From assembly GCA_003576535.1 (NCBI GenBank), contig QXCQ01000206.1, forward strand, positions 75,326 through 139,325: a stretch of 64,000 bases of DNA, given 5' to 3'. The notes under the pieces were generated by a model. That model ran no database searches. It saw nothing but the letters and a program-made list of their open reading frames with translations, and was not told the origin of the DNA. Origin of the DNA: Nakamurella silvestris (lineage in GTDB: Bacteria > Actinomycetota > Actinomycetes > Mycobacteriales > Nakamurellaceae). Shown here piece after piece: positions 1 through 6,375 of the stretch. A program made the position numbers and the translations under genes. The first letter of the stretch is position 1. Each line of letters starts with the position of its first letter.

Positions 1-29
1 CTGACCGCGCTGCCGATCCCCCGCCCCTC

Positions 30-116
30 CTGACCGCGCTCCTTCCCGACAATCGCGCGCGATACATGCAGCGCGATTGTCGGGACCGAGCGCGGTTGCA
101 CACTGGAGCTGCGCGG
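30..116. repeat. Palindromic repeat family 1, copy 1, with tRNA-Ala 3'-end-like fragment
   Basis: An imperfect inverted repeat begins ctgaccgcgctccttcccga and returns as a matching arm ending gagcgcggt near position 96, around a centre containing gatacatgcagcgcga. Related copies lie at 4348, 5467 and 59145. About eight bases beyond the right arm, positions 104-116 read tggagctgcgcgg, close to the tggagctgcgggg of the tRNA-Ala 3' end at 26350. This copy is the most diverged of the three left-end units. Its function is unknown; it could be a REP-like element or a terminator. Confidence 0.7.
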
Positions 117-155
117 CATTGCGGGCGATTGTCGATAAGGAGCCTGCCGTTGGCC

Positions 156-794
156 TCAGTCTTCCACTTCCTCTTCCTCTTCCTCTTCCTCGTGACCGAC
201 CAGGCCCCACTCCATCTCACCGGCGAACTCCCCGCGCTGAGTGGTTCTGGCGTAGTAGCTCCCGAGTGGTCGATTCGCCTCCAGCGCGTCGGCCGTTCCT
301 GCAAGGAGTTCTTCCAAGGACGCCCAGCCGATGTCCGTCTCGTCGGCTTCCGAGTGGGCGAATTCGGTGATGCACCATTGCTGGGGCCCCGGTCGGGTGT
401 CTACGAACAAGTAGTAGCCGGTGTGTTCGTTGGCGAAAGGGACGAACTCCGGCAGGAAGACTCCGGCAGGTGTTCCGGCTTCTTCGGCGCGGCGATCAGC
501 GATCGACCCTGCCTCCGATGGGTCGGTGGTCCACACCTCGACGAGCTCACTCCAGTTCGTGGCGAGATCTGCGGGTGAGGAGACCGAGTAGTTCGGCAAC
601 GCCAGTGCGGACATATGGGTGGCCCCCGCGTGCAGCGAAAACCATTCGTCAAGCTCAGGTCCCCACCACGTGCCGATCGCATCCAGAGCCGCTTGGGTGG
701 CGATCGCGTCCGGCGGGCGGATCGCGGCATACGTGGCGGGGGCGTGTTGTTCCATCCACCGCGAGATCCTGGACCACTCCGAAGTCACCGACAT
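156..794 (-). CDS. SMI1/KNR4 (SUKH) family protein
   Basis: A protein of about 212 residues when started at the internal ATG at 794, which removes a non-conserved N-terminal extension. It shows the SUKH/SMI1-KNR4 pattern: an N-terminal helix with an ISRWMEQ segment, GTWWGPELDEWFSLHAG, then a core PEFVPFAN, GYYLFVDTRPG and ITEFAHSEAD. SUKH proteins are often immunity proteins of polymorphic toxin systems or nucleic-acid-defence partners; no cognate toxin is evident nearby. The C-terminus is a run of glutamates (residues HEEEEEEEEVED) encoded by a hexanucleotide microsatellite at about 165-192, which could vary by slippage. It is the first gene after a palindromic repeat/tRNA scar unit, in an accessory region. 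Family call fairly firm; biological role inferred only. Confidence 0.7.
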   Translation of the reverse strand: MSVTSEWSRISRWMEQHAPATYAAIRPPDAIATQAALDAIGTWWGPELDEWFSLHAGATHMSALALPNYSVSSPADLATNWSELVEVWTTDPSEAGSIADRRAEEAGTPAGVFLPEFVPFANEHTGYYLFVDTRPGPQQWCITEFAHSEADETDIGWASLEELLAGTADALEANRPLGSYYARTTQRGEFAGEMEWGLVGHEEEEEEEEVED

Positions 795-977
795 CGATGC
801 AAGGTACCGCACCCGTTGGGCGCTGTCGCTGCGGGCTGCTGCTCTCACAGTGCCCTATACGCCACTGTTCTCCAGGGGGTACAGCTGCCCGGGCGACGCC
901 GGCGAACATTGACAGACCGGCCGATACTACGTCGCTGTGACGTTCGGAGGTCGGGCAATCTGTTCGGATCGCCGCCC

Positions 978-2351
978 TCAGAGGTAGTCGGCGTAGCGCC
1001 GCCGGTTTCCAGCCGACGCAGCTTTGCTGCCGCGGGTTCCGGGCGGGTCGACCACCTGGTGTTCGATATCTCGAAAGTCCGTGCCCGCGATCATCCCCCA
1101 ATTACCGATCTCGTAACCCGACGGAAGTCGTTGCCCTGACTGGACATCGGCGGGACCGAGGCCAAGGGATCGCCAGACCCGGGCCTCATTCGGGCGCACG
1201 TCTCGACGCAGGTAGCTGTACGCGTCGGCCGCGGAGAACCCCCACTCGATCCAGCGCAGTCTCGTGGTGCCGTCGAGGCCGAGAGCGGCGAAAGCGTCGG
1301 CCTCTTCCGCCGTAATGGTGTGGTCTGCCTGCGCCAGATCGCGCACATCTGCTGGGGAGTAACCCCTGTCGCGCCAGTCCAGGCACTCATCCATCGGCAG
1401 CACCTGACACAGCAGCATCCACGGCACGGTGAGGCCCGATGCCGACCACTGTCGAATAGCCTTGGCCGGGGTGTCGGCAAAGTAGTGCAGGTCCGGAGGC
1501 GGAGCGACGGGCAATCCCAGTGACCGCCACAACAACACCCGCTCGATCCCCGCCTCCCCGTGAAGCCCCACCGCGCCACACCAGGCCAGCGCCTCTGCTT
1601 CCGACAACGGGGCCAGCCGGTCGAGGTTCTGCGGGGTGAGACCGGCCAGAACCACCGCCGCGACGTCGTTCCCGGTGCGGCCGACCGCCTCCCACTCTCG
1701 GAACGCAACCGCCTCCGGCCCGGTCCACCAGGCACGCAGACGGTCTTCACCCCAATTCAATATGTCTGCCGCAGTGGCGTATCCCACCGAGCTGTCGATG
1801 GTCGCGAAGTCGAGGTTCAAATCCTTGGCCCGATCGCCGATCATCGATATCACCACCGGCACCGAGATGGCCGGCCAGGGAGACTTCAGCAGCCAGATCC
1901 GGCCCTTCGGAGGAGGCGGAAACCCGGCGTCGTCTTCGCCATCTGGATCTCGGAACTCCTCGTCCTGGTCTCCATCGTCCTGGGATTCGTGCTCCCAAGC
2001 CCGATCAACCAGCGCCACCACCATCGGCAGCACGTGAGCTGGGCCGCGGCCGCCGTAAGCGAAAGCCACCTTGGGTACCCGGTCCGGCACCCAACAGCGA
2101 AGCTCGGTCGGCCACACCGCCGGCAACAGGACCAACCTCGGGGCGTCGTCCAGCGGGTACCAACCCTGGGCGATCAGCGCCGCGACCTCCGGCAACTCGG
2201 CCGGAGTCGCCGACCACGCCGACTTGTCCATCTCCTCCGTCAGGACTTCGGGTGCGGACAACGCCGCAATTCGTGCCAACTTCGGCGGCAACGGTTCCAG
2301 TGCCTTGCCGGCCGTGGCAGGCAAGTCGGCCATCCCCCAAGGATCGTTCAC
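978..2351 (-). CDS. Unknown large protein, accessory region
   Basis: A 457-residue protein that I do not recognise. It begins with GTG at 2351; an in-frame ATG at 2333 is an alternative, and neither has a strong ribosome binding site. No signal peptide or membrane segment is visible. The middle holds an acidic linker (about residues 130-155) and a proline stretch. The C-terminal half has several similar segments built on W-x-x-x-G-L/G-x-S-x-A-D (for example RDRGYSPADV, IEWGFSAADA, RSLGLGPADV), suggesting a degenerate helical repeat. It sits downstream of a SUKH gene on the same strand and divergent from a sugar-binding lipoprotein gene. A toxin or defence role would be guesswork. Confidence 0.55.
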   Translation of the reverse strand: MNDPWGMADLPATAGKALEPLPPKLARIAALSAPEVLTEEMDKSAWSATPAELPEVAALIAQGWYPLDDAPRLVLLPAVWPTELRCWVPDRVPKVAFAYGGRGPAHVLPMVVALVDRAWEHESQDDGDQDEEFRDPDGEDDAGFPPPPKGRIWLLKSPWPAISVPVVISMIGDRAKDLNLDFATIDSSVGYATAADILNWGEDRLRAWWTGPEAVAFREWEAVGRTGNDVAAVVLAGLTPQNLDRLAPLSEAEALAWCGAVGLHGEAGIERVLLWRSLGLPVAPPPDLHYFADTPAKAIRQWSASGLTVPWMLLCQVLPMDECLDWRDRGYSPADVRDLAQADHTITAEEADAFAALGLDGTTRLRWIEWGFSAADAYSYLRRDVRPNEARVWRSLGLGPADVQSGQRLPSGYEIGNWGMIAGTDFRDIEHQVVDPPGTRGSKAASAGNRRRYADYL

Positions 2352-2703
2352 AAACCGCAGTCTGCCATGCGGTCACTTTCGCCATTCGCGGTGCCGGCTG
2401 TCGGGGGGCGCGGAAGAACGCGAAGGTGCGATGACGTCCTGACAGCCCGTATCGGAGGCCACGGCGGCCCCCGCGTGCAGGGTGCCTCGGAATTGGTCGG
2501 AGAGTTCTGGGTGCCCGTTCGTCTGGACAGATGTCACCGGAAAGTTGACCCGATGTGCGACACGATGGTGTTGAGCGAGGCCCCGGTGCACGAGGACTTC
2601 GCGTACCGTCCAGGACGCCAACCCTCTCTGGTGATCGACCGTTTTGCCGCGCTGCCAGGCATCTCGCGGCCCGTTCCCGCCCCAGGTCTTGGAGGAACTC
2701 CGA

Positions 2704-4152
2704 ATGCGTCGCACCCCTCTCGTGGCCGGCCTCGCAGCGGTTGGCCTTGTCATCGCAGCGTGCGCCGGCGATGCTTCTACCTCAAGCCCCGCGCCGCCAC
2801 CTTCGGGCGCTTCGACCTCGACCGTTTCCGAGGCGACCTCGAGCGTCGCCGTGAGCCGCTCCGACACCGCCGATTCTGAGTCCACGCTTTCCACGGACAC
2901 GGATCTGTCTGCCAGCACTACCGGTAGTCCGTCGGAGACCGCAGCGACCACGTCGAGCCCTGCCGTACCTGGCGGAGCCGGCGGCAAGGTCGGGGTCTAC
3001 ACCTGGTGGGCGGCCGGGCTGGAGAAAGACGGCCTTGACGCCCTCTTGGCCCTTTTCAGGGCGGAGTACCCGAACGACAGATTCGTCAGCCTGGCCGTCA
3101 ACGGCGGCGACACCCAGCCCCAGCTGGAGATTGACCTGAAGCACGACAATCCGCCGGACTCCTTCCAGTGGCACGCCGGCGCGGAGTTGTCCGACTACAT
3201 CAAGAACGGCCAGATCCAACCCGTCGACGACGTCATCGCTGAACTCGGCGGATCCGCAGTCTTCCCGCAAGGCCTGTTGGACCGACTGACCGTCGACGGA
3301 CACATCTACTCCGTCCCGGCGAACATCCACCGCGTCAACATGGTCTGGGCAAACCCGAAAGTCATCACGAGCGCCGGGCTCGACCCCGCGGTGATCCCCG
3401 GCGACATGGAGGCGTGGATCGCGGACCTGGCCAAGATCAAGGCCTCCGGCGTCGACACTCCACTGACGGTCGGCGGGACCTGGACCCAGGTCCAGCTGTT
3501 GGAGAACGTGTTGTTGGCCGACCTCGGGGCGGACAAATACACCGGCCTCTTCGACGGCAGCACCGACTGGGCCGGCACCGACGTGACCGCCGCGGTCGCC
3601 GACTTCGCCACTCTGCTCACCTTCACCGACACCGATGCCGCCGACGGCGACGACTGGCCCGCCTCGATCGACGCCGTCGCCGACGGTACAGCTGCCTACA
3701 ACGTCATGGGCGACTGGGCCGTGGCCGAGTTCAACTCCAAGAAGAAGGTCGACGGAACCGACTACACCTACTTCCCGACCCCCGGCACCGACGGAGTCTT
3801 CGACTTCCTCGCCGACTCCTTCACCCTCCCCGTCCGAGCCAAGAACCAGGCCGGCGCGAAAGACTGGCTCACTCTGATCGGCTCCGCCGAAGGCCAGAAA
3901 GCCTTCAACCTCGCCAAGGGCTCCATCCCCGCTCGCAGCGACACTGCCGCCTCCGACTACCCCGCCTACCAACAAACCGCCATCGCGTCCTGGCAGAACG
4001 ACGTCATCGTGCCCTCCATCGCCCACGGCTCAGCCGTGAACCTGGCCTGGGGATCGGACATAGGAGCCGCGGTGTCCGAATTCCACGCGTCCGGCGACGC
4101 CACCGCCTTGCAATCAGAGTTGGCCGCCGCCGCCAAGAAGAACGCAGACTGA
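2704..4152 (+). CDS. ABC transporter extracellular sugar-binding lipoprotein (family 1-like), orphan
   Basis: A 482-residue solute-binding protein. The ATG at 2704 follows a ggagg ribosome binding site and opens a lipoprotein signal peptide ending in the lipobox VIAAC, so the mature protein would be acylated at cysteine and anchored outside the membrane. A Ser/Thr-rich linker (about residues 25-95) leads into a carbohydrate-binding fold starting KVGVYTWWAAGLEKDGLDAL, with later segments typical of MalE/UgpB-type proteins (YNVMGDWAVAEF, FPTPGTDGVFDF). No permease or ATPase gene is adjacent, so it would have to supply a transporter encoded elsewhere or act as a sugar sensor. It lies between two palindrome/tRNA scar units, which suggests it arrived as accessory cargo. 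Confidence 0.8.
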   Translation: MRRTPLVAGLAAVGLVIAACAGDASTSSPAPPPSGASTSTVSEATSSVAVSRSDTADSESTLSTDTDLSASTTGSPSETAATTSSPAVPGGAGGKVGVYTWWAAGLEKDGLDALLALFRAEYPNDRFVSLAVNGGDTQPQLEIDLKHDNPPDSFQWHAGAELSDYIKNGQIQPVDDVIAELGGSAVFPQGLLDRLTVDGHIYSVPANIHRVNMVWANPKVITSAGLDPAVIPGDMEAWIADLAKIKASGVDTPLTVGGTWTQVQLLENVLLADLGADKYTGLFDGSTDWAGTDVTAAVADFATLLTFTDTDAADGDDWPASIDAVADGTAAYNVMGDWAVAEFNSKKKVDGTDYTYFPTPGTDGVFDFLADSFTLPVRAKNQAGAKDWLTLIGSAEGQKAFNLAKGSIPARSDTAASDYPAYQQTAIASWQNDVIVPSIAHGSAVNLAWGSDIGAAVSEFHASGDATALQSELAAAAKKNAD

Positions 4153-4347
4153 CAACTTCGCGCAGGACCCGGGCCGGAGTGTCGATGACGCCGCGTCACT
4201 TGCCGCACATGCGACCTGCCTCGAGTCGGCGTGGGTCAACGCGCGGGCCGAGCGAAGGAGGTGGACAAGGTCCCCCCGAACGTGCGCCCCATCGGCCGCC
4301 AACGCACAGTTCCCGTGCTCATCATCCTGGCCAGGACCCAATCCCAG

Positions 4348-4413
4348 CTGACCGCGCTTGTTCCCAACAATCGCGCGCGATACATGCAGCGCGATTGTCG
4401 GGGCGGAGCGCGG
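4348..4413. repeat. Palindromic repeat family 1, copy 2
   Basis: Inverted repeat running from ctgaccgcgcttgttcccaa to gattgtcggggcggagcgcg, the same layout as copies at 30 and 5467. It shares about ten extra bases upstream (caggacccaa) with copy 3, so those two copies are the closest relatives. It occupies the 345-base gap between the sugar-binding protein gene and the next gene, in which I see no other gene. Confidence 0.75.
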
Positions 4414-4420
4414 CCGGGGC

Positions 4421-4436
4421 GGTGGAGCTGCAGGGA
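4421..4436 (-). repeat. tRNA-Ala 3'-end-like scar
   Basis: The sequence ggtggagctgcaggga matches, with one difference, the plus-strand image of the tRNA-Ala acceptor/CCA end (ggtggagctgcgggga at 26351). It follows palindrome copy 2 by seven bases. The simplest reading is an attachment-site remnant of an element that used tRNA-Ala, but no integrase is present to confirm this. Confidence 0.5.
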
Positions 4437-4497
4437 TGCTCACCTCGCTAGCCCTTATTCCGATTTCGAAACGAGTCCCCTAACTTTCGGCGCGTGC

Positions 4498-5166
4498 TCA
4501 AGCTTGCTCGATGCTTGGGGGTCGACCTACCTCGACGACCAAGACTTTGAACTCACCATTGGCTCCTCCGACTTCAGCCCACGGATGCCAGGCCAGCTTG
4601 TAGGACCCGCTCAACTCTCGTCGAGAAGCCTCGACATCGTTGTCTCCCCACTTCAAAGTGCCAGCAAGAAGTCCGCCGTCATGGATCCGGAACATCCGGT
4701 CCCTGGTCTGCGGGGGAACTTTAGGCTCGGCCCACAGAGCCCGATAGTTGGAGAGCATGATCGCTATGCCGTTGTCGATAGAACTATCGGCGGCCAAGAA
4801 GCTCTCCAACCGGTGAATGTCGAAGACGAAACCCCGACGGCCCAGGTCAGTCGCGGCATGGTCACGTAGATCAAACGCCTCATCTCCCGCCGAACCGAGC
4901 CACCGATTCGTCATGTACTTAAGCTCAATCGCGGTCCGTCCGGCTGGACTGGTGCACATCACATCTAAGTACTGCCTGCGACCCCGGACATCGGTCAGTT
5001 GGCGACTGATCCCGACCTCCAGGCGAATAGCCACGCTCCTATCGATTTCGTGAATAGCCTGCCCCAGGGCGAGTTGGAAATCGGCTTCAGAGTGGAACAC
5101 AGGCCGTGCGTCTCGCAGGGCTTCCAAAACCTGTGAGAGCTTTATCGATCCCGCAATCATCACCAT
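4498..5166 (-). CDS. PD-(D/E)XK nuclease-fold protein, unknown role
   Basis: About 222 residues from the ATG at 5166 (ATG at 5160 is equally possible; longer starts lack support). An N-terminal helix segment SEADFQLALGQAI is followed by YLDVMC and then TAIELKYMT. The spacing D, then E-x-K about 13-15 residues later, fits a PD-(D/E)XK nuclease core with an upstream helical glutamate. The remainder (RGFVFDIHRLESFL, a C-terminal beta-rich KVLVVEVGR) is not diagnostic. The gene stands alone between two directly repeated palindrome/tRNA-scar units (4348-4436 and 5467-5614), so it looks like the single cargo of a small module. Its codon use looks less extreme than the core genes. It may be a solitary restriction-type nuclease or an anti-phage effector; its fold is supported only by motif spacing. 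Confidence 0.55.
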   Translation of the reverse strand: MVMIAGSIKLSQVLEALRDARPVFHSEADFQLALGQAIHEIDRSVAIRLEVGISRQLTDVRGRRQYLDVMCTSPAGRTAIELKYMTNRWLGSAGDEAFDLRDHAATDLGRRGFVFDIHRLESFLAADSSIDNGIAIMLSNYRALWAEPKVPPQTRDRMFRIHDGGLLAGTLKWGDNDVEASRRELSGSYKLAWHPWAEVGGANGEFKVLVVEVGRPPSIEQA

Positions 5167-5466
5167 GATCAGACGATATCCGTGCAGACAGATGCTCCTA
5201 CAGTGGGCCCTTCGCGGAGTGAGGGCTCCCTGGCACACACCGACGACCTAGGTGGTGCATCCCGGGACGTTGGTGACACACGCATGGGTGCGCCATCACC
5301 GCCTCACCCACGCCAGACTCGAACCGTCCCAGGGTTCGTGGAACAGAAGCCCGACTCACCGGCCCCCTGGTCCGTGCCCGATCCAAGCACGGAGTTGCCC
5401 TGCGACCTGCGCTTGGGTCGTCCCCCATTTCCCGACGAAGCCGGGTGCTCCAGGACCCAAACGCCG
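5167..5466. other. Intergenic region with possible IS481-type end remnant
   Basis: No convincing gene is seen in this 300-base stretch. At 5251-5281 the minus strand reads tgtgtcaccaacgtcccggg followed by atgcacc, which resembles the terminal sequence I associate with some actinobacterial IS481-family elements. No transposase lies next to it and no second end was found, so this is only a possible relic. Confidence 0.25.
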
Positions 5467-5531
5467 CTGACCGCGCTTGTCCCCAACAATCGCACGCGAT
5501 ACATGCAGCGATTGTCGGGACGGAGCGCGGT
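5467..5531. repeat. Palindromic repeat family 1, copy 3
   Basis: Same inverted repeat as at 30 and 4348, from ctgaccgcgcttgtccccaa to gtcgggacggagcgcggt, slightly shortened in the centre. It is followed by a long tRNA-Ala-related unit at 5539. Confidence 0.75.
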
Positions 5532-5538
5532 CGGGGGC

Positions 5539-5614
5539 GGTGGAGCTGCGGGGATCCCCTACTGGCTCGCAGAACTCGCCAGCGGGGGCCCAGTCGATTC
5601 ACGGAGACATACAA
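5539..5614 (-). repeat. tRNA-Ala 3'-end unit, dispersed copy
   Basis: About 76 bases beginning ggtggagctgcgggga and ending cacggagacatacaa match the two tandem units at 26116 and 26234 with apparently one difference (cccagtcg for cccactcg). The first 16 bases are the plus-strand image of the 3' end of tRNA-Ala. The terminator hairpin that follows in the tandem units is missing here. This strongly links the left region to recombination at the tRNA-Ala gene 20 kb away. Confidence 0.75.
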
Positions 5615-5623
5615 GTCGCACTG

Positions 5624-6097
5624 ATGGGACCCCTATCGAACCCGCCCGCACCCCTGTTGCACCTGGTCAGTGACAGTCTGGGTCGGCCCGTCGACGACTT
5701 GCCGAGTCTGCCTGCGGTGCGCGGATGTACGCCGTCTCCGGTCCAACGACAGCGCCGCCTTCAGCGGCCCGAGCAGGAGGAACTGGTCGCTCGATACCAG
5801 GCTGGCGATCTGATGTCCGAGCTCGCCGAGCGCTACGGCATCCATCGACGTACCGTGAGCGCCATCCTTAAGCGGCACGGTGTGCCGACCCGCGCGTCAG
5901 GGCTGGCTCCGGAGCAGATCCAGCGGGCCGTGCTGATGTATGCGCAGGGCCAGTCGCTGGCCAAGATCGGAAAGCAACTGGGCGTCGACGCGGGAACGGT
6001 GCATGCACGGCTGCGGGAACAGGGTGTGCAGATGAGAGACACGCACGGCCGACCGCAACGACGCCGACGAGATCTACCACCTCACATCCAGCCATGA
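5624..6097 (+). CDS. Twin helix-turn-helix protein, recombinase/regulator-like
   Basis: A 157-residue protein from the ATG at 5624, which immediately follows the end of the dispersed tRNA-related unit; the purine-rich acggag is far upstream, so translation may be weak. Two consecutive HTH segments are visible: one in RPEQEELVARYQAGDLMSEL to RRTVSAILKRHG, and one in LAPEQIQRAVLMYAQGQSLA to VDAGTVHARLREQG. Both resemble the Hin-type DNA-binding domain found at the C-terminus of serine recombinases and in IS-associated proteins. There is no catalytic recombinase domain, so this is a DNA-binding protein or the leftover of a larger recombinase. A role in transcription or excision of the surrounding element is possible but unproven. 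Confidence 0.6.
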   Translation: MGPLSNPPAPLLHLVSDSLGRPVDDLPSLPAVRGCTPSPVQRQRRLQRPEQEELVARYQAGDLMSELAERYGIHRRTVSAILKRHGVPTRASGLAPEQIQRAVLMYAQGQSLAKIGKQLGVDAGTVHARLREQGVQMRDTHGRPQRRRRDLPPHIQP

Positions 6098-6260
6098 CGT
6101 CGAGAGGTCGCTAATCACGACCAGCAGATTCTCAAGATCCGTGCCACGAGGCGAGGCTGTCGATTCAGAAACCCGACCGCCTGACGAAAGACCCGAACCC
6201 TCCCATGCCAAAGCTGTGTCCGGCACGTCAACGGGCGCGCGGCCGCGTACTCATGTCGTG

Positions 6261-6289
6261 TTCATCTAGCACAAGTTGCGCCTTATAAG
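6261..6289 (+). promoter_or_regulatory. Candidate promoter of the helicase-nuclease gene
   Basis: A TATAAG -10-like hexamer (6284-6289) stands 17 bases after ttcatc (6261-6266), in an AT-richer patch of the 278-base gap before the GTG at 6376. The -35 match is poor. Confidence 0.3.
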
Positions 6290-6375
6290 GTCTGTAGAGC
6301 GGATCCGGTGCCCACCGAGACTCCAGCGCACCTCGACGCCCGAGCTGCGATTATGTAGATCGGAAGGTAGCCATT

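Noticed and set aside
2782..4026. 414-codon minus-strand frame opposite the sugar-binding lipoprotein
   Set aside because: Its translation is Gly/Val/Asp-rich without motifs, whereas the plus strand has a lipobox and a solute-binding fold.
30..5531. Integron attC sites as the explanation of family 1 palindromes
   Set aside because: No integron integrase is present, the palindromes lack a recognisable attC core, and the tRNA-Ala fragments point to site-specific integration at a tRNA instead.
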